This document shows, piece by piece, positions 10,241-19,141 of a stretch of 64,000 bases of DNA (within the stretch, counting starts at the first letter, position 1; the number at the start of each line of letters is the position of its first letter). Source of the stretch: Amycolatopsis rifamycinica (lineage in GTDB: Bacteria; Actinomycetota; Actinomycetes; Mycobacteriales; Pseudonocardiaceae). Position numbers and translations under genes: made by a program. The notes beneath the pieces are model-generated. The model had not been told where the DNA came from, made no database searches, and saw only the letters and a program-made list of their open reading frames with translations. The stretch is from positions 186,001-250,000 of the forward strand of contig NZ_JMQI01000021.1 in assembly GCF_000695625.1 (NCBI RefSeq), given 5' to 3'.

Positions 10241-13012
10241 ATGGCGCCTGAAGTGCGGTTTCACCTGCTCGGACCGCTGACCGTGACGGTCGGCGGGCGG
10301 GCGCTTCCCCTCGGCGGCGCGAAGCAGCGGGTCCTGCTCGCCCACCTGCTGCTCAACGCGAACCGGACGGTTTCGCCCGGGCAGCTGATCGACACGCTGT
10401 GGCCGCACGACCCCCCGACGTCGGCCACCGCCAACCTGCAGACCTACGTGTGGCGGCTGCGCCGGCTGCTGCCCGACGGTGCCGTCCTGCGCACCCACGA
10501 CCCGGGCTACGCGCTGGCCGTCGACCCCGGCGACATCGACGCGCACCGGTTCACCCGGCTCGTCGGCGACGCGGCCCGCGCGGCCAAGGACGGCTCGCCC
10601 GAGACCGCGCTGACCCTGCTGGCCGAGGCGGAAGCGCTGTGGCGCGGCGATCCCCTGGAGGACCTGCCGACCGCACCCGCCTGGGACGCCGAACTCGGCC
10701 GGCTCGTCGAGAACCGGCTGGCCGCCGTCGAGGAACGGCTCGCGCTGCAGGTCCGGCTGGGCCGGCACGACCCCGCCATCGCCGAGCTCACCGTGCTGCT
10801 GGCCGAACACCCGTACCGCGAACGGCTCTGGCAGCAGTACCTGCTCGCGCTCACCGGCGCCGGCCGCCGGGCGGAGGCGCTGCGGGCGTACGCGACCGCC
10901 CGCGAGCGGCTCGTCACCGAACTCGGCGTCGAACCGGGGCCGGAACTGCGGGCCCTGCAGGCGGCGATCCTGACCGGCGAGCCGCTGCCCCGACCCGCTC
11001 CGTCGGCACCGTTGCGGCAGCTCCCCGCCGACCTGCCCGACTTCACCGGCCGCGAGGAGTACGTCCGCGAGCTCTCCGCGGCCCTCGGGGCGGGGCCGGC
11101 GCCGGTCGTGCTGACCGGCGCGCCCGGCACCGGGAAGACGGCGCTGGCCATGCACGTCGCCCACGGCCTGACGGACCGGTTCCCCGACGGCCAGCTCTAC
11201 GTCGACCTCGCCGGCACCGGGGCGCCACGCGATCCGGCCGAGGTGCTCGCCGACTTCCTGCACGCGCTGGGCGTCACCGGGAACACCGTCCCCGCCGGGC
11301 TGGGCCAGCGCGCCGCGCTGTTCCGCTCCCGCCTGGCCGGGCGCCGGATGCTGCTGGTGCTCGACGACGCGGCGACCGCCGCCCAGGTCCGCCCGCTGCT
11401 GCCCGCGGACGCCGGGTGCGCCGTGCTGGTGACGACCCGCGGGCGGCTGCCCGAGCTGGCGGGCGCGAAGCACGTCGAGCTGCCCGTGTTCGGCGAACAG
11501 GAGGCCGCGCGGCTGCTGGCGGAGCTGGCGGGGCCGGACCGGGTCGTCGGCGAACCGGCCGAAGCGGCGGCGATCGTGCGGTGCTGCGGGTACCTGCCGC
11601 TGGCGATCCGCATCGCGGGCGCGCGGCTGGCCGGGCGGCAGGCGTGGAGCCTGCGCACGCTGCACGACCGGCTGGCCGACGAGTCGAGCCGGCTGAGCGA
11701 GCTGCGCGTCGGCGATCTGGGCGTCCGGCCGAGTTTCGAGCTGAGCCTGCGCCAGCTGCCACCGGCCGCGCGGACGGCGTTCGGCCGGTCGGCGGTGCTG
11801 GGCGCGCAGGACTTCCCGAGCTGGGTGATCGACGCCCTGCTGGACCGCGCGGGCACGCACGACGTCCTCGACGTGCTCGTCGACGCCAACCTGGTTTCGC
11901 TCGCCGGGCGGGATTCCGGCGGCCACCCGCGCTACCGCCTGCACGACCTGCTGCGCTGCTACGCGTCGGAACTCCTGGCGGAGGAACCCCCGTCGGCCCA
12001 GCACGAGACGCTCGCCCGCGTGCTGTCGGTGCTGCTGGCGCTGGCGAAGACCGCGGCGGCGGCCCTGCCGCCGGCGTTCGGCGCGATGACCGGGCCCACG
12101 CTGGCCGCGGGGTCCGTCCCCGCCGGGCTGGTGACCGACCCGCTGGGCTGGTTCACGGCCGAGCGCAAGCTGCTGGCGGCGGCGGTCCAGCTGGCGGCGG
12201 ACGCGGGCCTGGCCGAACTGGCCTGGCAGCTGACGGCGGCCGCGGTCCCCTTCTACGACCTGCGTGGCGCGTACGACGACTGGCGGCGCAGCCACCTGAC
12301 GGCGTTGGCCGCGGTCGAAGCGGCGGGCGACCGCCGGGGAGCGGCGGTGCTCACCCGCGGCCTCGGCCAGGTCCGCCTGTACCACGACGAATACGCGGCG
12401 GCCGAGCAGGACATGCAGCGGTCGGCGAAGCTGTTCGCCGAACTCGGCGACGTCCGGGGCGAGGCGTTGGCGGTGGCGGGATCGGGCACGGTGGCCCGCG
12501 TCCGCGACCGGCCCGCCGAGGCCCTGGGTTTCTATCGCCGGGCACTGGCCGGCCTGGAACAGGCGGGAGACCTCAGCGGCGTCGCCCAGATGCGCAATTC
12601 GATCGGCTCGACGTACGCGTTGCTCGGTTCGTTCGCCGAAGCGGAGACGTGGCTGCGCCGGGCTCGTGAGCTGGCCCGCGAGATCGAAGACCCGCACCGG
12701 GAGGCGAAGGTCCTGACGGAGCTGGGCACGTTGCACCGCGACTCGGGAAGACTCCCGGAGTCGTTGACGTGCCTGCGGCTGGCGTTGAGCATCCTGGAGG
12801 AACTCGACGACGAGCGGTGCAGCGCGTACGCGTTGCTCGGCATCGGCCAGACGCTGCTGGCGGCGGGCGAGCCGGTCCAGGCGCGCGGGGTGTGCGACCG
12901 GGCGTTGCGGGTGTTCCGCGAGACGGGCAACCACCAGGGCGAGACAACCGGGCTGGCGTTGCTCGAGCAGGCCCAGCGCCGCCGCACGCCATCGCCCGCG
13001 GCCCGCCCCTGA
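10241..13012 (+). CDS. AfsR/SARP-type transcriptional activator with NB-ARC and TPR domains
   Basis: A 923-residue regulator. Domains in order: OmpR-like winged helix (residues 5-95), bacterial transcriptional activator domain BTAD (about 100-245), NB-ARC ATPase with P-loop GAPGTGKT (near 293) and Walker B MLLVLDDA, then TPR repeats to the C-terminus. The ATG at 10241 starts MAPEVRFHLLGPL, the typical opening of this family; the longer open frame upstream overlaps the tetR operator. AfsR-like proteins integrate signals to switch on secondary metabolism or local enzymes; no biosynthetic cluster lies next to it, so its target is unknown. It is divergent from the tetR gene. Confidence 0.9.
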   Translation: MAPEVRFHLLGPLTVTVGGRALPLGGAKQRVLLAHLLLNANRTVSPGQLIDTLWPHDPPTSATANLQTYVWRLRRLLPDGAVLRTHDPGYALAVDPGDIDAHRFTRLVGDAARAAKDGSPETALTLLAEAEALWRGDPLEDLPTAPAWDAELGRLVENRLAAVEERLALQVRLGRHDPAIAELTVLLAEHPYRERLWQQYLLALTGAGRRAEALRAYATARERLVTELGVEPGPELRALQAAILTGEPLPRPAPSAPLRQLPADLPDFTGREEYVRELSAALGAGPAPVVLTGAPGTGKTALAMHVAHGLTDRFPDGQLYVDLAGTGAPRDPAEVLADFLHALGVTGNTVPAGLGQRAALFRSRLAGRRMLLVLDDAATAAQVRPLLPADAGCAVLVTTRGRLPELAGAKHVELPVFGEQEAARLLAELAGPDRVVGEPAEAAAIVRCCGYLPLAIRIAGARLAGRQAWSLRTLHDRLADESSRLSELRVGDLGVRPSFELSLRQLPPAARTAFGRSAVLGAQDFPSWVIDALLDRAGTHDVLDVLVDANLVSLAGRDSGGHPRYRLHDLLRCYASELLAEEPPSAQHETLARVLSVLLALAKTAAAALPPAFGAMTGPTLAAGSVPAGLVTDPLGWFTAERKLLAAAVQLAADAGLAELAWQLTAAAVPFYDLRGAYDDWRRSHLTALAAVEAAGDRRGAAVLTRGLGQVRLYHDEYAAAEQDMQRSAKLFAELGDVRGEALAVAGSGTVARVRDRPAEALGFYRRALAGLEQAGDLSGVAQMRNSIGSTYALLGSFAEAETWLRRARELAREIEDPHREAKVLTELGTLHRDSGRLPESLTCLRLALSILEELDDERCSAYALLGIGQTLLAAGEPVQARGVCDRALRVFRETGNHQGETTGLALLEQAQRRRTPSPAARP

Positions 13013-13034
13013 GGCGACAGGCGTGCGGGGACAG

Positions 13035-13221
13035 GCAACACGCGTGATTTGGGAGGCATCTCGCGTGATCAGGGAGGCATCTCGCGTGACTGAAGCGGCA
13101 TCTTGCGTGTTTGGCGGGGCATCTCGTGGGCTGGGTAAGCCTTTGCGTGCGGCCAGGGGCATCTCGCGTGATCCGGAAGGCATCTTGCGTGATTGGCGGG
13201 GCATCTCGCGGGTGGTGAGGG
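13035..13221. repeat. 21-bp imperfect tandem repeat array (about 9 units)
   Basis: Units of 21 bp with consensus GCATCTCGCGTGATNNGGNRG run from about 13035 to 13221: clear unit starts are 13056, 13077, 13098, 13119, 13159, 13180 and 13201, with one degenerate 19-bp unit at 13140. There are no unique spacers. The core CTCGCGTGA is shared, on the opposite strand, with the 21-bp array at 45481. The array lies just after the 3' end of the AfsR-like gene. Confidence 0.85.
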
Positions 13222-13242
13222 GCGGGCGGGCCGCCCCTCACC
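13214..13242. terminator. Terminator hairpin between the AfsR-like gene and the secreted CHAP-like gene
   Basis: An 11-bp perfect stem (GGTGAGGGGCG 13214-13224 pairing with 13232-13242) and a 7-nt loop. It ends 8 bp from the stop codon of the convergent gene at 13250 and overlaps the last repeat unit, so it most likely ends that minus-strand transcript. Confidence 0.75.
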
Positions 13243-13249
13243 CGCGGGG

Positions 13250-13753
13250 TCAGTTGCTGTTGCCCGGCTTCCAGCCGAGGTAGTTCGCGAAGTAGCCCTG
13301 GCGGGCGTGGCCGATCGCGCCGTTCACGCTCGTCGCCCAGACTCCGCCGCTGCCGTCGGCGATGCCGACGTGGCCGTACGCCGAGATGTTCCAGAACACG
13401 AACGCGCCGCGGGGCGGGGTGCCCGTCGTGTGGCGGGCGCCGTCGGACGACCGCCAGTGCTCGATCGCGCTCGCGTGGTGCGTCACGCGGTCCCACGCCA
13501 GGCGCACCGCCCGCTCGCAGTAGCCCTGGTACGCGGTGCTGCCGTTGCGGCTGGAGAACCAGGCGATCGCCTGGCTCGCCGTCCGCGCCGCGGCCAGATC
13601 CGCGGCCGAGTCGGTGATCACGGCGCCCGGTTCGGCGATGTCGGCGGCGGTGACCTCCGAGTAGACGTCCGGAGCGGACGCGGCCGAAGCGACGGACGCG
13701 CCGCCGAAGAGCAGGGCGGCCGAGAGCGCGGCCGCTTGGCAGATCATTCGCAT
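13250..13753 (-). CDS. Secreted CHAP/NlpC-P60-like protein
   Basis: A 167-residue exported protein with signal peptide MRMICQAAALSAALLFGG... cleaved near residue 25 (ASA). The mature part has a cysteine in YCERAVRLAWD (Cys79) and a histidine in AYGHVGIADGSGG (His128), spaced and surrounded as in CHAP or NlpC/P60 cysteine peptidases, where Cys and His cleave peptidoglycan peptides or amides. Assignment rests on these motifs only; a third catalytic residue is not obvious. A hairpin terminator follows directly. It is divergent from the next secreted gene at 13987. Confidence 0.65.
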   Translation of the reverse strand: MRMICQAAALSAALLFGGASVASAASAPDVYSEVTAADIAEPGAVITDSAADLAAARTASQAIAWFSSRNGSTAYQGYCERAVRLAWDRVTHHASAIEHWRSSDGARHTTGTPPRGAFVFWNISAYGHVGIADGSGGVWATSVNGAIGHARQGYFANYLGWKPGNSN

Positions 13754-13986
13754 GGTGTCTCCCTCAGTGGGCCGGGGCAGGCGTCCCGGCGTCGACGGGG
13801 AGAACCCTGCGCGCCGCCGCTACACCACCACTACACCGCCGCTCTCGCGCGGGCGAATGACAAGAACCGGGGCGGCGGAGCCGGTCGCGCGTGACAAATT
13901 CCCGGGTCACGCGAAAACGACGTGGCCGGTTGGGAAGTTTTCCACTTAGTATCCGAAGCGCCGTTCAACGACGAAAGGACGAACAA

Positions 13987-14562
13987 ATGCCGAACACCCG
14001 ACTCCGCGGAATCGGTGTAGCCGCAATGCTGGCCGGCGCGCTCGCGATTGTTTCCGCGGGACCGGCCGCGGCGGCCGAAAAGACGCTCACCTACCGGGGC
14101 GGGTTCCCGCTCATCGGCGACCAGACGGTCACCGTCGTGGTCGCCGCCGACATCCCGGCCACCGCCACCGCGGGCAGCACGGTTTCGGTGCCCTTCAGCC
14201 TCGACGTCGACGCCGGCCAAGCCGCCGGCGACGGCCTGCGCCTGGTCGGCGCCACGCAGCTTTCGGGCACGATCAAGTCCCGGGTGAACGTCGCGATCGG
14301 CGGCGAGTCCGTGGCCATCCCGGTCGAGCTGCCGATCCCCGGGACGCCGGTGCCCGCCGAAGGCACCCTGAAGTTCACCGCCCGCGGGCAGGTCGACTTC
14401 ACCGTGCCGGCCGGCACCCCCGCCGGTGAGGCGACCAGCAGCGTCGACCCCGCCGCGAGCACGCACGTCGTCACCGACAGCGCTCTCGGCGAGTTCGACG
14501 TCGCACTGACGCTCGACCCGCCCGACCAGGACGCCACCCTGGGCACGACGACCGTTTCCTGA
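13987..14562 (+). CDS. Secreted protein of unknown function
   Basis: A 191-residue protein with a clear signal peptide (MPNTRLRGIGVAAMLAGALAI..., cleavage near AAAA-EK, residue 31). The mature portion is rich in beta-strand-forming and small residues (Thr, Val, Gly, Pro), lacks cysteines and looks like a beta-sandwich repeated twice with similar Ile-Pro-x-x-x-x-Ala-Gly-Ser phrases (PATATAGSTVSVPF, PAGTPAGEATSSV). Similar proteins are common in actinomycetes and have no known activity. The ATG is preceded by GAAAGGA. It is the first of three successive secreted genes on this strand. Confidence 0.75.
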   Translation: MPNTRLRGIGVAAMLAGALAIVSAGPAAAAEKTLTYRGGFPLIGDQTVTVVVAADIPATATAGSTVSVPFSLDVDAGQAAGDGLRLVGATQLSGTIKSRVNVAIGGESVAIPVELPIPGTPVPAEGTLKFTARGQVDFTVPAGTPAGEATSSVDPAASTHVVTDSALGEFDVALTLDPPDQDATLGTTTVS

Positions 14563-14757
14563 CCCGGTCACCGGCCGCCGGAATCCGCCCGGCGGTCCCG
14601 GGCCGATGCCGGAATCCGGCGTCCCGGAACCGCCGGGATCCGCCGGAACCCCTTTTCCGCCAACGTGATCCTCCCTTGGTAGGTACCGGATCCCCGTGGT
14701 GGGCGCGGAGTATTCCGTGCCACCACGTCGCATCGTCACCGGCTGGAGGAGGACTTC

Positions 14758-15330
14758 GTGAACACCACCGCAAGAGTCCTGTGTGGACTCATCGCGTTCG
14801 CGGCCGCGGCGTTGCCGTCCCCGGCCGCCGCGGCCGCGGCCCGGACGGATCTCGGGATCACCATGCAGGCCCAGCAGAAGGACCAGTGGTGCTGGGACGC
14901 CAGCGGCAACACGATCGCCGCCTACTGGGGCCACTCGCTGACCCAGACGCGGTTCTGCCAGATCGCGCACAACGAATCCGGCGGCGACTGCGCCAACAAC
15001 CAGGGCTATCTGTCGGACCAGCAGCGCGTATTCCGCTATCTCGGCTTCCCGGACGCCGGGACGTACTACCCAGGCGGTCAGACGCTTTCCTTCACCGGCG
15101 TCAAAAACCAGATCGACGCCGGAAAACCGGTCGGTACCCGGATCGGCTGGCGTTCCGGCGGCGGCCACATGCACGTCCTCTACGGGTACGACGACTCCAG
15201 CGGTGCCCCGCGCGTCGAATACGGCGACCCGTGGCCGAACAACAGCCGTTACAACTCGATGAACTACGACACCTACCGCTCGAACAGCCAGTTCCAGTGG
15301 ACCCACACGCTGTCCGGGATCGAGGGATGA
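14758..15330 (+). CDS. Secreted papain-like cysteine peptidase (AvrRpt2/C39-type)
   Basis: A 190-residue exported enzyme. After the signal peptide (cut near residue 28) comes QQKDQWCWDASG, with nucleophile Cys45 and oxyanion Gln43, then GGGHMHVLYGYDD (catalytic His139) and VEYGDPWP (Asp157). This Q-x-W-C-W, H, D layout is that of the papain-like AvrRpt2/C70 family, which also includes many secreted actinomycete proteins of unknown substrate. Start is GTG 14758 with GGAGGAGG upstream. Its stop overlaps the start of the next gene (ATGA), so the two products are probably made together and may interact. Confidence 0.8.
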   Translation: MNTTARVLCGLIAFAAAALPSPAAAAAARTDLGITMQAQQKDQWCWDASGNTIAAYWGHSLTQTRFCQIAHNESGGDCANNQGYLSDQQRVFRYLGFPDAGTYYPGGQTLSFTGVKNQIDAGKPVGTRIGWRSGGGHMHVLYGYDDSSGAPRVEYGDPWPNNSRYNSMNYDTYRSNSQFQWTHTLSGIEG

Positions 15331-16091
15331 ACATGCTGCGGAAAGCGATCGGCGCGGCCGTGCTGGCCGGCGCCGCGATGCTCGCCACGGACGGCGCCGC
15401 GACGGCCGCGGGCGGGCCCGCCGGCGCGCCGACCCCCGCCGACACCGCCGCCATCGGGGCGGTCACCGGCGGCCCGGCCACGCTCGGCCGGCTCGCGACG
15501 ACGAAGTTCCCCGGCGGCCACGCGGCCGCCGCGGCGCAGCAGACGGCCGACCCGCGCACGCAGGTCCCGGTCTACGAGCCGACCGCGGCGTTCGTCGCCG
15601 GCCACTCGGACGTCCCGGCCGCCCTGGCCTACGTCGCCGTCCCGGCGCGGACCGGCGACGGCACCGCCGCCACGGTGTGGGCGGAGCGCCAGGGCCCGGC
15701 CTGGACCGTCGTCAACGTCGCCTCCGGCGACTTCGAGCGGCAGTACGCCCAGGCCGCGGCCGGCGGCTACCTCCTGCACGAACCGCAGGTCAACGCCTGG
15801 TACGCGGCACACGAAGACGCCGTGACCGTCCTGGACGGCTCGGTCACCGGCCTCGCCGCGGGCACGACGCTGTCGTGGGAGGACTACCGCGCGGCCCTGC
15901 ACGAGCGGTACGCGGACAAGCTGCCGGGCTCGGCCTACGACCGCGACGGCGCGGGCGGCGGCTACGGCGGCCGCGAACGCGCGGTCCCGGCCGCGGCCCC
16001 CGGCGACGTTCCCGTCCTGCCCTTCGTGATCGGCGGTGTCCTGGTGCTGGTGGCGGGCGCGGCCGCGGTGCCGCGGCTGCGCCGCCGGTAG
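15327..16091 (+). CDS. Membrane-anchored surface protein coupled to the papain-like peptidase
   Basis: A 254-residue protein: signal peptide (residues 1-28), an Ala/Gly/Pro-rich extracellular part, and one C-terminal transmembrane helix (VLPFVIGGVLVLVAGAAAV) ending in the positive tail PRLRRR. The domain between has VYEPTAAFVAGHSDVPAALAYVAVPA and the phrase VWAERQGPAWTVVNVASGDFE. No known catalytic motif is visible. The start ATG overlaps the stop of the peptidase gene by four bases, implying translational coupling. It may anchor, inhibit or be processed by the peptidase; this is inference. A terminator follows at 16114. Confidence 0.75.
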   Translation: MNMLRKAIGAAVLAGAAMLATDGAATAAGGPAGAPTPADTAAIGAVTGGPATLGRLATTKFPGGHAAAAAQQTADPRTQVPVYEPTAAFVAGHSDVPAALAYVAVPARTGDGTAATVWAERQGPAWTVVNVASGDFERQYAQAAAGGYLLHEPQVNAWYAAHEDAVTVLDGSVTGLAAGTTLSWEDYRAALHERYADKLPGSAYDRDGAGGGYGGRERAVPAAAPGDVPVLPFVIGGVLVLVAGAAAVPRLRRR

Positions 16092-16113
16092 GACCGGCAG
16101 GACCAGGACGACG

Positions 16114-16140
16114 AGGGCCGCCGGCCGAGCCGGCGGCCCT
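16114..16140. terminator. Terminator after the peptidase / anchor operon
   Basis: An 11-bp perfect stem (AGGGCCGCCGG, 16114-16124 with 16130-16140) and 5-nt loop, starting 22 nt after the stop at 16091. Confidence 0.8.
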
Positions 16141-16173
16141 TGGCAGCCGGCCATGATCAGGTCACAATGCGCC

Positions 16174-17211
16174 ATGCCCGTTTCCCCCGGTGCGCCGCCG
16201 GAAGCGGCGCGCCCGGGGCTGAGCGCGTCCGACCTCGCGCTGGTGGAGGCGCTGCAGCGCGACCCGCGGGCACCGTGGACGCGGATCGCCGCCGCCGTCG
16301 GCACCGACGCGACGACGGCGGCCCGCCGCTGGGAGCGGCTGCAGGCCGCCGGACTGGCCTGGCTCACCGCCTATTCGACACCGCCGACGACCACGGTCGG
16401 CTACGTCGACCTCGCCTGCCGCCCGGACGCGCTGAGCGCACTGACCCGCGAGCTGTGCGGCTGGCCGCCGGTGTTCAGCGTCGAGCGCACGACCAGCCGG
16501 TTCGCGCTGTTCCTCGGCTTGGCCGCGCGCGACCTGGACGCCCTCGACGCGCTGGTCACCGGCCGCATCGGCGCCCTGCCCGGGGTGCGCGAGGTCCGCT
16601 TCGCCGTCGCGACCCGCGTCTACCGGGAAGGCAGCGGCTGGCTGGTGGACGCCCTCGCCCCGGAACAGCGGGCGGTGCTGGACGACACCGCGGTGCGGGC
16701 CCGGCTGGTCGTCCCGCGGCCGTGGAACGACCGGGACCTGCGCGCGCTGGTGGAGTCCCTCGGTGAGGACGGGCGGCGCAGTTACGCGGAACTGGCCCGC
16801 GACTGCGGGATGAGCGAGTCCGCCGTGCGGCGCACGCTGGCGCGGATGTTGCGCAACCACGAACTCGACTTCCGGTGCGACCTCGCCCACATCCCGGCCG
16901 GCTGGCCGGTGATCGCCGGCTACCGCCTCGACGTCGCGCCGGCCGAACTCGACGGCGCCGGCGCGGCGATCGCCCAGCTGCCGGAGACCCGCCTCTCGGC
17001 CGCGGTGGTGGGGGAGGGCAACCTCGTGGTGTCGGCCTGGCTCCGGGTGCCGGCCGACTGCACGGCCTACGAGACGCGGCTGGCGGAAGCGGCCCCCGGC
17101 GCGCGCGTCCTCGACCGCGCGATCACGCTGCGGATGCCGAAGCGCATGGGCCGCCTGCTCAGCCCGCACGGCCTCGCCGGCCCGCACCAGGCGATCATCC
17201 CGGCCCGCTGA
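16174..17211 (+). CDS. Double-domain Lrp/AsnC-family regulator
   Basis: A 345-residue protein made of two Lrp/AsnC-like halves. Half one has a helix-turn-helix (SDLALVEALQRDPRAPWTRI, then AAAVGTDATTAARRWERL, residues 16-53) and an effector (RAM-like) domain; half two repeats it with RDLRALVESLGEDGRRSYAE, LARDCGMSESAVRRTLARML and a second sensor domain. Such tandem proteins are frequent in actinomycetes and usually sense an amino acid or related metabolite. The start at 16174 is a judgement: another in-frame ATG at 16153 is possible and neither has a good ribosome site. The target is unknown; the following alditol oxidase gene is a candidate. Confidence 0.85.
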   Translation: MPVSPGAPPEAARPGLSASDLALVEALQRDPRAPWTRIAAAVGTDATTAARRWERLQAAGLAWLTAYSTPPTTTVGYVDLACRPDALSALTRELCGWPPVFSVERTTSRFALFLGLAARDLDALDALVTGRIGALPGVREVRFAVATRVYREGSGWLVDALAPEQRAVLDDTAVRARLVVPRPWNDRDLRALVESLGEDGRRSYAELARDCGMSESAVRRTLARMLRNHELDFRCDLAHIPAGWPVIAGYRLDVAPAELDGAGAAIAQLPETRLSAAVVGEGNLVVSAWLRVPADCTAYETRLAEAAPGARVLDRAITLRMPKRMGRLLSPHGLAGPHQAIIPAR

Positions 17212-17348
17212 CCACCGCCAGGCGACCGGCCGGGGATGACCGTGAGCTGCGCCGCTTCCCGTCCACCACCGAGCCGATCACCGCGTCCGGCGCGCGGCGG
17301 CCGCGTAGGGTCGGGAGTGGATCTCGTACGGCGGAAGGACATGGCGGA

Positions 17349-18587
17349 GTGGGCGAGTCGAACTGGGCCGGGAACCACACCTACGGCGCGGACGCGGTGA
17401 CGACCCCGCGCACGGTCGACGAGGTGCGGGCGGCCGTCGCGGCGGCGACGCGCGTCAAAGCCCTCGGGAGCCGGCACTGCTTCAACGACATCGCGGACTC
17501 CCCGGGCGGGCTCCTGCTGGACCTGCGGACCCTCGACGCCGGCGTCGAGATCGGCGACGGCACCGTGACCGTCGGCGGGTCGGCCCGCTACGGCGACTTC
17601 GCGCAGCAGTTGCACGAGGCGGGCTTCGCGCTGCCGAACCTGGCGTCGCTGCCGCACATCACCGTGGCGGGCAGCGTCGCGACCGGCACCCACGGCTCCG
17701 GACGGCGGCAGCCCGGGCTCGCCGCGGCCGTCTCCGGGATCGAGCTGGTCACCGCCGACGGTGAGCTGCGGCACTTCACCCGCGCCGACGCCGAGTTCCA
17801 CGGCCTGGTCGTCGGGCTCGGCGCGTTCGGCGTCGTCACCCGGCTGACGCTCGACGTCGTTCCGGCGTTCGACGTCCGCCAAGACGTCTTCGACGCGCTG
17901 CCGTGGGAAGCCGCGGACCGGCACTTCGACGAGATCGAAGACGCCGGCTACAGCGTCAGCCTGTTCACGAACTGGGTGAACGACACGATCGACCAGGTGT
18001 GGGTGAAGAGTCGCGTCGACGACTTCACCGAGCGCGCCGGTCTCTTCGGAGCGGTGCCCGCGGACGGGCCGCGCCACCCGGCGCACGCCGCGGGCATCCC
18101 GGCGGACAACTGCACCCCCCAGCAAGGCGTGCCGGGCCCGTGGCACGAGCGGCTGCCGCACTTCGCGCTGGCGTTCACCCCGAGTGTCGGGGACGAGCTG
18201 CAGTCGGAGTACTTCGTGCCCTACGGCTCGGCCACCGCCGCGATCCGGGCGGTCCGCGAGATCGGCGACCTGGTCGCGCCGCTGCTGCTGGTCTCGGAAA
18301 TCCGGGCCATCGCGGGCGACGACCTGTGGCTCAGCCCCGGCCACGGCGGCGACCGGGTGGCCCTGCACTTCACGTGGCAGCCGCGGCAGCCCGAGGTCGA
18401 GGCGGTGCTGCCGGTGCTCGAGGAGCGCCTGGCGCCCTTCGGCGCGCGCCCGCACTGGGGCAAGCTGTTCCACGGCGTCCCGGACGGCTACCCGCACCTG
18501 GCCGACTTCCGCGGACTGGCGGAGCGACTCGACCCGCGGGGGAAGTTCCGCAACCCGTTCCTGGACCGCAACGTCTTCGGCGGCTAG
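17349..18587 (+). CDS. Alditol (xylitol/sorbitol) oxidase, AldO-like
   Basis: A 412-residue FAD-linked oxidase resembling Streptomyces AldO, which oxidises alditols at C1 to aldoses with release of hydrogen peroxide. The FAD-binding stretch includes LGSRHCFND, where His43 matches the histidine that binds FAD covalently in AldO; SLPHITVAGSVATGTHGSG is the second FAD motif. Active-site residues known from AldO are kept: the Ser in GTHGSG, Glu and Arg in SEIRAI, His in LHFTW and Lys in HWGKLF. Start is GTG 17349 with a GGCGGA site. Its stop is only 5 bp from the original end of the convergent lacI gene, now separated by the insertion sequence. Confidence 0.88.
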   Translation: MGESNWAGNHTYGADAVTTPRTVDEVRAAVAAATRVKALGSRHCFNDIADSPGGLLLDLRTLDAGVEIGDGTVTVGGSARYGDFAQQLHEAGFALPNLASLPHITVAGSVATGTHGSGRRQPGLAAAVSGIELVTADGELRHFTRADAEFHGLVVGLGAFGVVTRLTLDVVPAFDVRQDVFDALPWEAADRHFDEIEDAGYSVSLFTNWVNDTIDQVWVKSRVDDFTERAGLFGAVPADGPRHPAHAAGIPADNCTPQQGVPGPWHERLPHFALAFTPSVGDELQSEYFVPYGSATAAIRAVREIGDLVAPLLLVSEIRAIAGDDLWLSPGHGGDRVALHFTWQPRQPEVEAVLPVLEERLAPFGARPHWGKLFHGVPDGYPHLADFRGLAERLDPRGKFRNPFLDRNVFGG

Positions 18588-18592
18588 CTCAG

Positions 18593-19141
18593 CTAGGGCG
18601 TGTCTGACAATGCCTTGGTCCAGGTGATCACCGCGTGGAGGACAACTGCTGATCGGTAGACGATGGCGAGCTTGTCGTAACGAGTGGCCAGGCCCCGCCA
18701 CTGTTTGAGCAGATTGAACCGTCGCTCGACCACGTTGCGGCCGCGGTAGTCGACCGCATCGAAGCCAGGCGGGCGTCCGCCGCAGGAACCACGTCGCTTG
18801 CGGTGCCCGGCCTGGTCAGCGGGTTCGGGGATCACCGCGACGATGCCACGGTCGCGCAGATGCCCGCGGATCGCGCGCGAGGAGTAGGCCTTGTCGCCGC
18901 GGACGCGGTCGGGTCTCGTGCGGGCCCGGCCGCGTCCGGCCCGGCGGATCCGCAGATGCCGCATCAAATGAGGGAACATCGGTGCGTCCCCGGCCTGCCC
19001 GGGACCGACCAGCGTCACCAGCGGCCGGCCGTTCCCGTCGACGAGATGGTGCACTTTGGTGCTCCAGCCGCCGCGGGAGCGGCCGATCCCGTGATCAGGC
19101 GGCTCGCTGCGCAGATCCGTGTAATTCGACCCAGCCCCCTG
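18593..19141 (-). CDS. IS427-like transposase, downstream frame (orfB)
   Basis: The C-terminal catalytic part (about 182 residues after the junction): GIGRSRGGWSTKVHHLVD, the second aspartate in VRGDKAYSSRAIR and the glutamate in GRNVVERRFNLLKQWRG complete the DDE triad. The frame is open back to 19396, but homology starts at the GGGGG run. Reaching it from orfA requires a +1 (or -2) shift. The TAG stop (18595-18593) lies wholly in the flanking target sequence, outside the inverted repeat. Confidence 0.8.
   Translation of the reverse strand, partial: QGAGSNYTDLRSEPPDHGIGRSRGGWSTKVHHLVDGNGRPLVTLVGPGQAGDAPMFPHLMRHLRIRRAGRGRARTRPDRVRGDKAYSSRAIRGHLRDRGIVAVIPEPADQAGHRKRRGSCGGRPPGFDAVDYRGRNVVERRFNLLKQWRGLATRYDKLAIVYRSAVVLHAVITWTKALSDTP

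Noticed and set aside
13035..13221. CRISPR array
   Set aside because: The 21-bp units are contiguous with no unique spacers, are imperfect and have no cas genes nearby.
14563..14757. Small RNA or attenuator in the gap with several CCGGAATCC palindromes
   Set aside because: Hairpins of this kind arise easily in such GC-rich DNA; no promoter or terminator pair defines an RNA. The gap probably holds a terminator for the gene before and the promoter for the peptidase.
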